Part shown: piece by piece, positions 10,674-21,244 of the stretch | Numbering within the stretch: position 1 is the stretch's first letter | Layout: every line of letters begins with the position of its first letter | Assembly (NCBI GenBank): GCA_024234935.1 | Contig: JACKNI010000003.1 | Coordinates: 124,001 to 188,000, forward strand | Length of the DNA: 64,000 nt | Direction: 5' to 3' | Source of the DNA: Chromatiales bacterium | Lineage (GTDB): Bacteria > Pseudomonadota > Gammaproteobacteria > Steroidobacterales > GCA-2729495 | Notes under the pieces: model-generated | Databases searched by the model: none | Told to the model about the DNA's origin: nothing | Seen by the model: only the letters and a program-made list of their open reading frames with translations | Position numbers and translations under genes: made by a program

Positions 10674-11996
10674 TCAGACTGCACCGGATACTCCCTGCTG
10701 ATCCAGAAATGCACTCAAAGTCGTGGCTGCGGTCAGCTTCTCGATCGCAGCCTGCACATCGTTTGCCATACGGTCCACAGGTCCTGCCCAGACCGGCGCC
10801 TGCAATGCACCCGTATCGCCGCCGGCACGCACGGCAGCCAGAATTTCAACGAGCGTGATCCGGGACATTTCCCGCGCCGGCATCAGCCCTTCGTCATCGT
10901 TAGCACTGAGCAGTGCAGCACCTTCAAGCTCCGACAGCACCGGTGCCAGTGTCGGAGCCGGTATACCCGTTGCACTTGAGAGGCGGTCAATCGTACAGCG
11001 TGTATCACCCGCCCTGAACGCCATGCCGATCAGGTACATGATATTCAGCGCAATGCGCTCACGCAGCTCATTGGCAAGTCGTGGCTCATGCTGCCCGATG
11101 CGCAAGAAAACCGGATTCTGTACATAGAAGGCGATCTGCGCACCGATCAGCAATATCAGCCAGCTCACGTAGAGCCAGATCAGGGCCGAGACAGCCACGG
11201 TAAAGGTACTGTAGATCGCGGCCTGGCTTGCGGACAGGGCAACCACGGATGCAAACACCGAGCCCACAAACGCCCACATGATGCCGGCCGCAATACCACC
11301 GGTCAGCGCTGCACCGAAACGCACGGTGGCATTTGGCAGGAACTTGTAGAGAAAGGTGAATACCGCGATGACCAGGATGTAGGGCAGCACTTTACCCAGC
11401 ACCACGATCGCGGCGCCGAACGGTGCGATGGCCCTGAGTGCCTGCACGATCGAGTTCGCGCCGATCGAAGCGATCAGCCCCAGTGCAAAGGTCATGACGA
11501 CCGGTCCGATCAGCAACACGCTGATGTATTCGCTGAGCCGTCGCGCCAGGTTGCGTGGACGCGTGACATGCCAGACGTAGTTGAAGGTGGACTCGACCTT
11601 CTGCACCATCGCAATGGCGGTGTAAATCAGGAAGACCAGCGACACGGTGCCGAGCACGCCGCCTTCGAGATTGTCGATCGCCCTGATTACCCAGTCGGTT
11701 ATCTCCGCACCTTTGGCGCCCAGCGGCTCCATCAGATGGTAGAGCTGTGGCTGCAGCCGGTTGTGTACGCCGAATATCTTGATCACCGAAAAGCTGAGGG
11801 CCAGCAAGGGCACTGTCGACAGCAGCGTGGTGTAAACGAGACTCATGGCCCGCAGCGTCAGTTGCCCGCTCAGCAGGTCGCGCAATACGGCATGGAAATA
11901 CCGTGCGATGGTCCAGACCAGTCTTTCCGGGAAGAGCTTGTCAGCGAGGTCCCGGCGCCAAAGCGCATGGTCGATGGTTTCAGTCAGCGTCTTCAT
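10674..11996 (-). CDS. YihY/BrkB-family inner membrane protein with winged-helix-like tail
   Basis: 440 residues from ATG 11996 (AGGA seven nt upstream), chosen over a GTG at 12011. Residues about 50-310 contain six membrane segments with LSGQLTLRAMSLVYTTLLSTVP and YNYVWHVTRPR-like elements typical of YihY (formerly misnamed RNase BN). The last 120 residues (TRCTIDRLSSATGIPAPTLAPVLSELEGAALL) look like a winged-helix/Rrf2-type domain followed by a helical end. Function is not firmly established for the family. A putative DNA- or ligand-sensing tail on a membrane protein is notable. It lies directly upstream of the SulP gene. Confidence 0.85.
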   Translation of the reverse strand: MKTLTETIDHALWRRDLADKLFPERLVWTIARYFHAVLRDLLSGQLTLRAMSLVYTTLLSTVPLLALSFSVIKIFGVHNRLQPQLYHLMEPLGAKGAEITDWVIRAIDNLEGGVLGTVSLVFLIYTAIAMVQKVESTFNYVWHVTRPRNLARRLSEYISVLLIGPVVMTFALGLIASIGANSIVQALRAIAPFGAAIVVLGKVLPYILVIAVFTFLYKFLPNATVRFGAALTGGIAAGIMWAFVGSVFASVVALSASQAAIYSTFTVAVSALIWLYVSWLILLIGAQIAFYVQNPVFLRIGQHEPRLANELRERIALNIMYLIGMAFRAGDTRCTIDRLSSATGIPAPTLAPVLSELEGAALLSANDDEGLMPAREMSRITLVEILAAVRAGGDTGALQAPVWAGPVDRMANDVQAAIEKLTAATTLSAFLDQQGVSGAV

Positions 11997-12022
11997 GGCT
12001 TGATCCTGCACATCCCCGCTGC

Positions 12023-12331
12023 TCAGGGTTTTTTCGGCCCGAACAGTGCCGCTGCTGCATCCATCGCGGCCTGCTCGGCCGATGCCTGCCGGGCGTCAAA
12101 GGCGCCGGCTCGCGGCTTGAAATAATCACAGAAATTCGGCCGCTCTTTCTCGCGCACTTCCTCGGCATCGTCTTCACGACACTGCTTCGGCCGCGAACGA
12201 TCGTAGTAGCGGCAAAGACGACAGACGTGCAACGGGCTGCGGCAGGACGCACATTCTTCGGTTCTGCCCAGCGGTAGCGGCAACGCAGCCAAAGAGGCCC
12301 CGCAACGCCAGCAATGCAATTCTTCAGCCAT
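12023..12331 (-). CDS. Small cysteine-rich zinc-ribbon-like protein
   Basis: 102 residues. The cysteine pairs CWRC, CASC and CRLC in the first 40 residues, then single cysteines in QCRED and FCDYF, suggest one or two structural zinc sites. The C-terminal 35 residues are alanine rich and end in FGPKKP. It is cytoplasmic, with no signal peptide. It precedes yihY by 26 nt on the same strand and may be its operon partner. The family name is unknown to me. Confidence 0.6.
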   Translation of the reverse strand: MAEELHCWRCGASLAALPLPLGRTEECASCRSPLHVCRLCRYYDRSRPKQCREDDAEEVREKERPNFCDYFKPRAGAFDARQASAEQAAMDAAAALFGPKKP

Positions 12332-12409
12332 CTGCGGAGCTTAGCCGATACCTCGAGGGTGCGGCAGGCGCCGGTCTCGGCACCGATTGATTTGACGTAA
12401 CCACCGAAT

Positions 12410-12438
12410 TTGAAGGGTGCGGGAATTCAACCTAGACT
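12410..12438 (+). promoter_or_regulatory. Sigma70-type promoter for the DUF4382 gene
   Basis: TTGAAG at 12410-12415 and TAGACT at 12433-12438 have a 17-nt spacer. Transcription would begin about 12445, some 30 nt before the ATG at 12475. Matches are to the general bacterial consensus only. Confidence 0.4.
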
Positions 12439-12474
12439 GCTCCCATCTGCGGAACTCTCCCCCCGAGTATCACC

Positions 12475-13911
12475 ATGAAGAATATTGCCGCATCTGTAGT
12501 AACCGCTGCATGCCTGCTGGCTTTGGCCGCTTGTGGCGGCGGTGGCGGCGGATCAGCAAGAATCGCGCTGGATACACCGGCAACGGTCGGCGTGCTCATT
12601 ACCGACGCTCCGGTCGGGCGCTGGGACGAAGCGATCGCAACCGTCACCTCGGTACGCCTTATTGGTGACAACGGACAGGTCACCCTGTTCAGTGGCTCGC
12701 AGACACTTGACCTTCTCAAGCTCGGTGATTTCTCCGAACTTTTCGCTGTTTCCGACAATGTGCCACCCGGCCGCTACAGCAAGATCCGGCTGCAGCTTTC
12801 CGACCTGGTTCTGAATGACATCGATCCGGTAACCGGCAATGTACTGGAAAGTATCCAGCCACAACTGGTGGGCAACGGAAAGATAGACCTGAACCCGCAG
12901 GGTTCATTCGTGGTCGGACCCGGCGACATCATCATTGTCGAACTCGATTTTGACATGGCGAAATCGCTGAAGATTACCGAGACGGGCAACAACAGGATCA
13001 TCCTCCGGCCGGTGGTATTCTTGAATATCCGCACGGATCGCCCCGACGGGCGGCTGGCGCGTGTTCACGGAGAGATCAGCCGGATAGACCCGGTCAGCGG
13101 CAAGTTCGAACTGTGCCAGACGGACTTTGCATCGCGTTGGGACGGCGATGGCAGCAACGCACTGCCAGGTTCTGGCGAGCGTCGTTGCCTTACGGCCAGC
13201 ACGGATATTTCCACCGGAATCTTTGCGGAGAATGGGCTGCCGGAGACTTTTGCCGACCTCGCGCCCGGCGAGCAGGCGACGGTAATCGGACGCCTGCAAC
13301 CCCGGCAAGACGACGGCCACCCCCCGTCGGCTACCGATCACTCCTTTGTACTGGATGCATATGTGATCGAGGAAGGAGCCCTAGGCACCTATTCCAGAAT
13401 CCGCGGCATCACCGCTTCAGGCACAGACGGCAGCAATCGCTTTGCACTGGATATCGCATCCGGACAGGGCTTCGGCTCAGGCACACAACTGCCTGTACAG
13501 ATCTACGACAGTTCCCGTATCTTCAACCGGGCGGGCCTGGAACTCAGCCCGGCAGACATCGTTGCCGACCGCAATGCAGTGGTGGACAGCATTCTGATCG
13601 TTGGCCAGGATGATTACATCCGCTCCCCGCTGATCATTCTCAATGAGGGCGCGCCAGTCGGCGAAGCGACAATCGAGGGTGACATCATCTCGACGAACAC
13701 TGCCGGGCAAACGCTGCGGATCAATGATGGCACGATGGATCGTTGCGTAAACGCGGAAGCGGCCGGGATTTTCCTGGTGAGCGACGACGACGGTTTCTCA
13801 AGCACCCGTGGCCAACTCAGCGATCTCAGGCCAGGACAGCGGGTGGCGATATTCGGCACGGAGCAGACAGACGGTTGCCTGGCCGCGGAGACAATTCTGG
13901 CTGAAATCTGA
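12475..13911 (+). CDS. DUF4382-containing lipoprotein
   Basis: 478 residues. The signal peptide ends in a lipobox (LLALAAC, Cys about 20) followed by a run of glycines, typical of outer-membrane-anchored lipoproteins. Residues about 37-180 match DUF4382 (VGVLITDAPVGRWDEAIATVTSVRL and GRYSKIRLQLSDLVL). The remainder contains repeated beta-rich units resembling DUF5666 (ISRIDPVSGKFELC, ATVIGRLQPRQD). Such proteins are extracytoplasmic beta-sandwich modules of unknown ligand. Family assignment rests on remembered sequence character. Confidence 0.7.
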   Translation: MKNIAASVVTAACLLALAACGGGGGGSARIALDTPATVGVLITDAPVGRWDEAIATVTSVRLIGDNGQVTLFSGSQTLDLLKLGDFSELFAVSDNVPPGRYSKIRLQLSDLVLNDIDPVTGNVLESIQPQLVGNGKIDLNPQGSFVVGPGDIIIVELDFDMAKSLKITETGNNRIILRPVVFLNIRTDRPDGRLARVHGEISRIDPVSGKFELCQTDFASRWDGDGSNALPGSGERRCLTASTDISTGIFAENGLPETFADLAPGEQATVIGRLQPRQDDGHPPSATDHSFVLDAYVIEEGALGTYSRIRGITASGTDGSNRFALDIASGQGFGSGTQLPVQIYDSSRIFNRAGLELSPADIVADRNAVVDSILIVGQDDYIRSPLIILNEGAPVGEATIEGDIISTNTAGQTLRINDGTMDRCVNAEAAGIFLVSDDDGFSSTRGQLSDLRPGQRVAIFGTEQTDGCLAAETILAEI

Positions 13912-13966
13912 CCGGGGTTGTTCAGGCTACAATCGCGCCGGCATTCAAGCAGCCGGGAGGCATCCG

Positions 13967-14422
13967 ATGGCTACCGATCAGATCAGCGCCGGCAACAGCG
14001 GTGAGCCTGGTTTTGGCTTTGGCAGCCTGCTGCTGAGGCTGCTGTTTGCCCTGCTCATCGTATTGCTGACCTTCAATCCCTCCGGCTTTTCCTTTTTGCA
14101 CTGGGCGAAGGATGCCTTCATGTCCAGCAGCCTCGGGCCGCTGCATTTCCTGGCCGGGATCGCCTTGCTGATCGGCTGGGTGGTATTCGTGCAGGCCACA
14201 ACGCAGTCGCTGGGAATGTCGGGCATCCTGCTGGTTGCAGCCCTGTTCGGGGTGCTGGTCTGGATGCTCTTCTTCTATGACGTGGTCAAGACCAGCTCCA
14301 CCTCAACCATCACCTGGATCGTGCTGATCGCCGTGTCGGTCGTTTTGACCGTTGGCGTGTCCTGGGCACATATACGCCGCCGCCTGTCCGGACAGGCCAC
14401 CGTCGATGAGATCAATGACTGA
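13967..14422 (+). CDS. DUF6524-like small membrane protein
   Basis: 151 residues from ATG 13967, which has GGGAGG six nt upstream. That ribosome site decides the start against longer in-frame options overlapping the previous gene. Four hydrophobic segments (about 16-32, 59-76, 84-100, 110-130) and the conserved-looking LLRLLFALLIVLLTFNPSGFS point to the DUF6524 family. The C-terminus is basic (HIRRRLSGQ). It is an inner-membrane protein of unknown function, 55 nt after the DUF4382 gene and possibly co-transcribed. Confidence 0.6.
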   Translation: MATDQISAGNSGEPGFGFGSLLLRLLFALLIVLLTFNPSGFSFLHWAKDAFMSSSLGPLHFLAGIALLIGWVVFVQATTQSLGMSGILLVAALFGVLVWMLFFYDVVKTSSTSTITWIVLIAVSVVLTVGVSWAHIRRRLSGQATVDEIND

Positions 14423-14548
14423 GGAACGGTGAAATCGCATGAGAAACATCCTGTTAGGGCAAGTCAGTCATCTTTTTGGGTGATGTTTTGTCAAATGGAT
14501 GGGTCTATAGATAGGATGCCAAGGGAATGAGGTACCTCCAGGCTTTCT

Positions 14549-14785
14549 TTGCCCTCGGCCCGGCCCCGGTTTCGCCCCACGTCACCGGGGCCGGATTTCT
14601 TTCGCCTCCCCGGTGGAATCAGTAGCTTGGCAGGCTGGTTCTGGCTCATCGCGCTCGGATTGTTTCTGGTTCTGACCGGCCTCTACATACACTGGACGAT
14701 CGTGCTCTTCGGTGCGCTGCTCCCATTTCTGCCCCTGCTCGCCGAACTCCTGCGCCGGCGCCGCAACCGCAGACCACCGCCCTGA
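14549..14785 (+). CDS. Possible small two-span membrane protein
   Basis: 78 residues from a TTG. The core, SLAGWFWLIALGLFLVLTGL then HWTIVLFGALLPFLPLLAEL, predicts two membrane helices, followed by a basic RRRRNRRPPP tail, which fits a positive-inside anchor. The start is uncertain: no good ribosome site precedes the TTG and a GC-rich hairpin lies across the first codons. It may begin further downstream. No family recognised. The hydrophobic pattern favours a real gene. Confidence 0.35.
   Translation: MPSARPRFRPTSPGPDFFRLPGGISSLAGWFWLIALGLFLVLTGLYIHWTIVLFGALLPFLPLLAELLRRRRNRRPPP
14560..14594. terminator. Strong GC hairpin
   Basis: An 11-bp perfect stem (CCGGCCCCGGT at 14560-14570, complementary arm at 14584-14594) with a 13-nt loop is followed by ATTTCTTTCG. 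It could terminate the DUF6524-like gene 138 nt upstream or act as a 5' hairpin on the small ORF. The tail is not a clean U-tract. Confidence 0.4.
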
Positions 14786-14902
14786 GCGGCTTGCCGGGGC
14801 GCAAAGCCCGGATTCACGGGGCATATACATCTAAGTAATTTGTCTAACCCCCGGCCATACCCGTGGCTAAGCTGGCTGCCTTGAATTCCAGGGTTTCCCG
14901 GC
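14786..14902. other. Spacer upstream of the sulfite reductase genes
   Basis: With 14423-14548, this forms the non-coding part of a 480-nt gap that holds only the small membrane ORF and its hairpin. There is an imperfect CCGGG/CCCGG hairpin near 14794-14811 and an AT-rich patch at about 14822-14846 (ATATACATCTAAGTAATTTG) that may be the promoter region of the DUF2849 gene. I see no convincing -35/-10 pair and no riboswitch fold. Confidence 0.3.
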
Positions 14903-15238
14903 ATGCAGCCCACCGCACAAATGGTCGTTGCCAGTCGCCTGTCCGATGGGCGCGTGGTCTTTCTGAGCGCCCGCGAGCAGTGGGTCGAAAACATCCAGCT
15001 CGGTGCGCTGGCAATCGGCAAGGACGAATCCGAACGGCTCTTGCAGACAGGTCGCAAGGCTGAAGCCGATAACCAGGTGGTGGAGGCCTACCTGATTTCG
15101 GTCGACACCAGCACGGGCGAGCGACGGCCGACCGACTGGCGCGAGTCCATCCGGGCATGCGGACCAACCGTGCGTACCGACCTGCCGACCAGCGCTGGCC
15201 AGTCCGGCGCGCAGCAGCTGCTCCAGGAACGCCCATAG
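14903..15238 (+). CDS. DUF2849 protein (sulfite reductase-associated)
   Basis: 111 residues, small and soluble. VVASRLSDGRVVFLSAREQWVENI is the characteristic start of DUF2849, found beside the siroheme sulfite/nitrite reductase in many proteobacteria. The stop (TAG 15236-15238) abuts the reductase ATG at 15239, so they are translationally coupled. Its biochemical role is not established. Constant linkage suggests it helps assembly or electron delivery for assimilatory sulfite reduction. Confidence 0.75.
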   Translation: MQPTAQMVVASRLSDGRVVFLSAREQWVENIQLGALAIGKDESERLLQTGRKAEADNQVVEAYLISVDTSTGERRPTDWRESIRACGPTVRTDLPTSAGQSGAQQLLQERP

Positions 15239-16917
<1,679 letters not shown>

Positions 16918-16921
<4 letters not shown>

Positions 16922-17412
16922 TGACACTGGTCCGCAACGGTCAGTTCGTCGAGGACATCTATACCGACGCCAGGGATCTGGAGCCCGTTCCCGTGGACCG
17001 GCCGGTGATCGTCAGCCTGGCGCAGTGGCAGCACAACCGTGATGCGCTGCTGGCCGGTGGCCAGCCGCTCGGCATTCGCCTGCAGAGTGACCAGCCCCCG
17101 GCACTGGTGGCCAGCGAATTGCAGCACTTTGCCGTTGTGGCCCTGGAGTTCCCGAAATTCCGCGACGGCCGCGCCTATACGCATGCGCGGATGCTGCGCG
17201 AGCGCCATGCATTTGCCGGCGAGCTGCGCGCCGTCGGAGACGTGCTGCAGGAACAGCTCAACTACATGCAGCGTTGTGGTTTCGATGCTTTTGAAATCAG
17301 CGCTGCTGATCCGCTTGCCGCCTGGCAGGCCATCGAAAACGACCACACCGTCTGGTACCAGGCTACCGGCGATGGCCGGCCCCGCGCACTCGAGCTTCGT
17401 CAGCGCACATAG
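16918..17412 (+). CDS. DUF934 protein (sulfite reductase-associated)
   Basis: 164 residues. PRDUF934-type features: FPKFRDGRAYTHARMLRER and GDVLQEQLNYMQRCGFDAFEI. The gene overlaps the cysI stop by 4 nt (ATGA), so translational coupling is likely. A second ATG follows immediately at 16921. DUF934 proteins accompany cysI/cysH in many proteobacteria and are presumed accessory to sulfate assimilation. The catalytic role is unknown. Its 3' end overlaps the convergent GMC oxidoreductase gene by 13 nt. Confidence 0.85.
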
Positions 17413-18965
17413 TCTCCCCAGTGGGCGATCAGCTGCGTGGCAGAACGCAGGGCACCCGCATGAATCGTGTAGGTCGGACTCACGCCACCACTGCAGGGAA
17501 ACAGACCTGCGCCAGCCAGGATCAGGTTGCGTACCTCGTGGGTCCGCCCGAAGCTGTCGCACACCGACTGGCGCGGATCAATACCCATGATCGTTCCGCC
17601 CACGATATGTCCTGTCGGCATGCCCGACGATGTCCAGTAGTCCCGGGCACCCGCCGCACTGAGAACAGTACGGGCTTCATCCTGCATGTGTTTCCACAAC
17701 GCCAGCATCGCCGCCGGATAGCGATGCACAGTGCGCGCCAGCGGATAGCCCTCGGCGTCACGACGGGTATCCAGCTCGACGCGATTGTCGCGGTCGGGAA
17801 CACTGCCGCCAAAGCCGATCATCATGCCGAGATGCTGGCTTGCTGCTTCGAGAAAGCGCTGCAGTTCCGTACCGAAGAGCTGCGGCTTGCTCAGGGCAAT
17901 ACCCAGCAGGTCGTTGGGCTTCATCGCCGGGCCTATCTGCCACTGATAGCCACCAAAGGCATCGGGCCGCGCATCATTCACGTAGCCCTCGCGATAGGTG
18001 AGCTGACCGGCACTGATCCCCATCCAGGGCTGGGTCTGTTCGCTGAACAAGCCGAAACCCTGCACGATGAACTCGGCCATGAGGTAGCGCCCGACCAGGC
18101 CACTGCCGTTTGCAAGTCCCGCTGGATGTGCATCGCTCGCTGAATTGAGCAGGATGCGTGGATTGCCGATGATCGATGCCGCAAGGATTACCACATCGGC
18201 GGCTTGTACGCGGCGCTCGCCCTGGTGGAAGTACTCGACACCCGTCGCCTGACCGCGGTTGTCGGTCAGGACCCGCTTCACGTCGCAGTGCGCGCGAAAC
18301 TCCACACCGGCTTCACGCGCTGCTTTCAGCCAGGTGACGAGCGGATTCGCCAGCGCGCCGATCGGACAACCCGCATCGCACCAGCCGTCCCACAGGCAGG
18401 CCGGTCTGCCGCGATAAGGAATGGTGTTGACGATCACCGGCAGCGGTGCAACCGGCTTGCCGAGTTTGGCGAACCCCCTGGCCAGCGCCTCACCCTGTCC
18501 GAAGCGCGGCACACCGGGCATCGGATAAGGGTCTCCGGGCCCGCGCCATATTTCGGCCTTCGCATCACCGGAGATTCCCATCTCCGCCTGGATGCGGTCA
18601 TACCAGGGACGCATTTCGTCGTAGCTGACCGGCCAGTCCAGCCCCTTTCCGAACCGGCGCCGCACTTCGAAGTTTTCGGGCAGGAAGCGCGGCCATGTTC
18701 CGTAGTGATGCAGGGCTGCGCCGCCGAACCCGGAGCCCGTACCGAAATTGTTCCCGATGGGATGATCGCCAGACGCGCCGACCGGTGCGCCCCGCCATTT
18801 CAGCCGGCGCGCCCAGATCTGCGAACTGATCAGGTCATCCAGCGTCCATGCGGGCCCCGCCTCGAGCACGATCACCTGCTTGCCGGCCCGCGCAAGCTCG
18901 GCTGCATACACGCAGCCCGCCGCACCTGCGCCGACGATGACGACATCTGCCGCTTCGTCCTTCAT
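17400..18965 (-). CDS. GMC-family FAD-dependent oxidoreductase
   Basis: 521 residues. The N-terminal dinucleotide-binding motif VVIVGAGAAGCVYAAELARAG leads to LEAGP. The C-terminus has STSGMPTGHIVGGT-like and NLILAGAGLFPCSGGVSPTYTIHA motifs, where the His-containing segment forms the GMC active site. It resembles membrane-bound gluconate or polyol/sterol dehydrogenase large subunits. No signal peptide is visible, so export with a Tat-bearing partner is plausible: the divergent gene at 19040 encodes a gluconate-dehydrogenase-type small subunit. Substrate unknown. No cytochrome subunit is adjacent. Confidence 0.85.
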   Translation of the reverse strand: MKDEAADVVIVGAGAAGCVYAAELARAGKQVIVLEAGPAWTLDDLISSQIWARRLKWRGAPVGASGDHPIGNNFGTGSGFGGAALHHYGTWPRFLPENFEVRRRFGKGLDWPVSYDEMRPWYDRIQAEMGISGDAKAEIWRGPGDPYPMPGVPRFGQGEALARGFAKLGKPVAPLPVIVNTIPYRGRPACLWDGWCDAGCPIGALANPLVTWLKAAREAGVEFRAHCDVKRVLTDNRGQATGVEYFHQGERRVQAADVVILAASIIGNPRILLNSASDAHPAGLANGSGLVGRYLMAEFIVQGFGLFSEQTQPWMGISAGQLTYREGYVNDARPDAFGGYQWQIGPAMKPNDLLGIALSKPQLFGTELQRFLEAASQHLGMMIGFGGSVPDRDNRVELDTRRDAEGYPLARTVHRYPAAMLALWKHMQDEARTVLSAAGARDYWTSSGMPTGHIVGGTIMGIDPRQSVCDSFGRTHEVRNLILAGAGLFPCSGGVSPTYTIHAGALRSATQLIAHWGDYVR

Positions 18966-19039
18966 TGGCTCTCCCCTTGACCAGCTCCCGAGCTGCCTCT
19001 AGGTTGTCGTTGCAGTTTAGACAAATCGGGGATCAGATT

Positions 19040-19597
19040 GTGGATACACAAAGACGACGATTCCTCCAGTCTGGCGGCCTCGGGCTGCTCGCCTTTTCGC
19101 TGGGCGGCGTCGAACTCCTGCTGACCCCGCAGGAAGCGCGGGCCAGGGCGCTGCCCGTCCGCATACTCAAGCCCGCTGAAGTCGCAACGCTCGAAGCATT
19201 TGGCGAGATCCTGCTGCCCGGCGCACGCAATGCCGGGATCGCGCACTTCGTCGATCATCAGCTGGCAGCAGACGCGGCCGATTGTCTGCTGCTGATCCGC
19301 TATCTCGATGTGCCACCTCCCTACATCGACGTTTACCGCCCCGCACTCGCGGCACTGGATGCTGCCAGTCAGGCCGCATACAAGAAAGTCTTCACCGCCC
19401 TTGATGAGAAGGATGCCATCAAGCTGGTACGCGCCATGAGCGAGACCAATCCCGAAGGCTGGCAGGGACCACCGGCACCGCTTTTCTACTTTGCGGCCCG
19501 CAGCGATGCAGTGGACGTCGTATACGGCACCGAAGAGGGATTCGACCGGCTCGGGATTCCATACATGGCGCACATCCGCCCCACCGCGAAATGGTAG
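19040..19597 (+). CDS. Gluconate 2-dehydrogenase subunit 3-like, Tat-exported
   Basis: 185 residues from a GTG at 19040 (GGGG eight nt upstream). This start places a twin-arginine signal right at the N-terminus: DTQRRRFLQSGGLGLLAF. The mature part (LKPAEVATLEAFGEILLPGA, then helical) matches the subunit 3 family, whose Tat signal carries GMC subunits out of the cytoplasm by hitchhiking. A 74-nt spacer separates it from the divergent GMC gene. An upstream ATG at 18965 would overlap the GMC start and bury the signal. Confidence 0.8.
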   Translation: MDTQRRRFLQSGGLGLLAFSLGGVELLLTPQEARARALPVRILKPAEVATLEAFGEILLPGARNAGIAHFVDHQLAADAADCLLLIRYLDVPPPYIDVYRPALAALDAASQAAYKKVFTALDEKDAIKLVRAMSETNPEGWQGPPAPLFYFAARSDAVDVVYGTEEGFDRLGIPYMAHIRPTAKW

Positions 19598-19607
19598 CCC
19601 CGCGGCC

Positions 19608-20828
19608 TTGAACGGGGAATTCCGGCGCGGCTGGCGCGCCCTGGTCGCCAGTATTCTGGGTAATGCCGGCGGGATTCTTTCCATCACCTTTTACACACAA
19701 GGGCTGTTTGCGGGCCCGGTCAGCGCCGAGTTTGGCTGGTCGCGAAGCGACTTCTTTCTCGGCTTCACCATCATGCAGTTCTGCGGGCTGATTACGGCAC
19801 CGCTGACTGGCACCATCGTCGATCGTTTCGGACCACGCATCGTCGGCATCGTCGGTCTCATCGGACATGCAACGATGTACCTGGTGCTGGCACTGAATCC
19901 GGGCTCGCTGTGGGCCTTTTACCTGAGCTTCGCCGGCCTGGCCGTGTTCGCCGCCGGCAGTCTGCCGGTCACCTGGACGACGGTGGTGAACAGCTGGTTC
20001 CATGTACACCGTGGTATGGCCATCGGCCTGACCATGGCCGGAATCGGACTGGCTGCCCTGCTCGCCCCGCCGCTTACCGAGTTCTTCATGGCATCCGCCG
20101 GCTGGCGCGTTGCCTATGCGGGTATCGGCCTGAGTGCACTGGCCTTGTCGCTGCCGGCGGTACTCCTCCACCTGCGCCTCGCGCCGGAGGCTGGCACCAC
20201 TGCCCATAGCACTGACCCGGCACCCGTTCAGTGGGGTCCGACACGTGCCGAAGCCATGCGCGATTACCGGTTCTGGACCCTGGGCGCCGCGCTGCTTGTA
20301 ATCACGCTGTCGGTCATCGGCCTGATACCCAACTTCGTGCCGTTGTTGCTGGACACCGGCTGGACCCCGGCCGAGGCCGCACAAGCCGCCACGCTGCTTG
20401 GCGTTGCAGTCATCGTCGGGCGGCTGATGGTGGGCTTTCTGGTCGACCGGATCTGGGCGCCAGCCGTTGCCGGCCTGTTTTTTGCCGGTCCGGCGGTCGC
20501 CATGGTGCTGATGGCCAGTCAGCCCATCACACCGGCGCTCGCGCTGGTCGCGGCCGTCCTGCTTGGACTGGCGGCCGGCGCCGAGCTGGACTTGCTGGCC
20601 TATCTGACCAGCCGGTACTTCGGCACCCGCCACTATGGCGCGGTATTCGGCGGCATCTATGCATTTTTCACGGTGGGTTCGGGTCTGGCTCCACTGATCT
20701 ACGCACGGGTTTTCGATATGCTCGGCACCTATCGCCCGATGCTGGCGGTCGCGGCAATCGCCATCGTGGTTGCCGTCGGCCTGCTGCTTGCGCTGGGCGC
20801 CTATCCCCCGGCATCGCGACAAAACTGA
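19608..20828 (+). CDS. MFS transporter
   Basis: About 406 residues with twelve predicted membrane segments. LTGTIVDRFGPRIVG (between segments 2 and 3) is the classic MFS loop signature. The N-terminal ILSITFYTQGLFAGPVSAEFGWSRS resembles the OFA/monocarboxylate-like branch. The start is uncertain. TTG at 19608, just after the previous stop, is preferred because upstream in-frame codons run antisense-like through the subunit 3 gene. Likely carries an organic acid or related metabolite. The substrate is not readable. Confidence 0.85.
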   Translation: MNGEFRRGWRALVASILGNAGGILSITFYTQGLFAGPVSAEFGWSRSDFFLGFTIMQFCGLITAPLTGTIVDRFGPRIVGIVGLIGHATMYLVLALNPGSLWAFYLSFAGLAVFAAGSLPVTWTTVVNSWFHVHRGMAIGLTMAGIGLAALLAPPLTEFFMASAGWRVAYAGIGLSALALSLPAVLLHLRLAPEAGTTAHSTDPAPVQWGPTRAEAMRDYRFWTLGAALLVITLSVIGLIPNFVPLLLDTGWTPAEAAQAATLLGVAVIVGRLMVGFLVDRIWAPAVAGLFFAGPAVAMVLMASQPITPALALVAAVLLGLAAGAELDLLAYLTSRYFGTRHYGAVFGGIYAFFTVGSGLAPLIYARVFDMLGTYRPMLAVAAIAIVVAVGLLLALGAYPPASRQN

Positions 20829-20830
20829 CC

Positions 20831-21238
20831 ATGGAACATCCGCGAAAACTCGTTCACGTCAGCCTTCAGGCCATCCGCTGGGGCGACATGGACGCCTACG
20901 AGCACGTCAATAACACCATCTACTTCCGCTACATGGAGCAGGCGCGCGTTGAATGGCTGGAGACGGTCGGCTATCAATGCAATCCAAAGCAGGAGGCGCC
21001 GGTCATCGTCCATGCGGATTGCAGCTTCCTGTTACCGCTCAACTATCCGGGCACGGTCGAGGTGCGACTGTTTGCCGGCCAGGCCGGACGTTCCAGCCTG
21101 CCGACTTTCTACGAACTGCGGCTGCAGGGCGATGAAAAACTCCATGCCGAGGGCAGCGCCAAGATCGTCTGGATCAACCCCGCCAGCGGCAAGTCGGTGA
21201 GCTTGCCGGAATCCCTGCGACGGCTGGCGGCCGGTTGA
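20831..21238 (+). CDS. Acyl-CoA thioesterase (4HBT hotdog fold)
   Basis: 135 residues. IRWGDMDAYEHVNNTIYFRYMEQARVEW contains the HVNN segment and the catalytic-position Asp (about residue 18-20) of the 4-hydroxybenzoyl-CoA thioesterase/YbgC group. The gene begins two nt after the MFS stop, so the two are probably one transcript. It hydrolyses acyl-CoA thioesters in the cytoplasm. Chain-length preference is unknown. Confidence 0.88.
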   Translation: MEHPRKLVHVSLQAIRWGDMDAYEHVNNTIYFRYMEQARVEWLETVGYQCNPKQEAPVIVHADCSFLLPLNYPGTVEVRLFAGQAGRSSLPTFYELRLQGDEKLHAEGSAKIVWINPASGKSVSLPESLRRLAAG

Positions 21239-21244
21239 ATCAGC

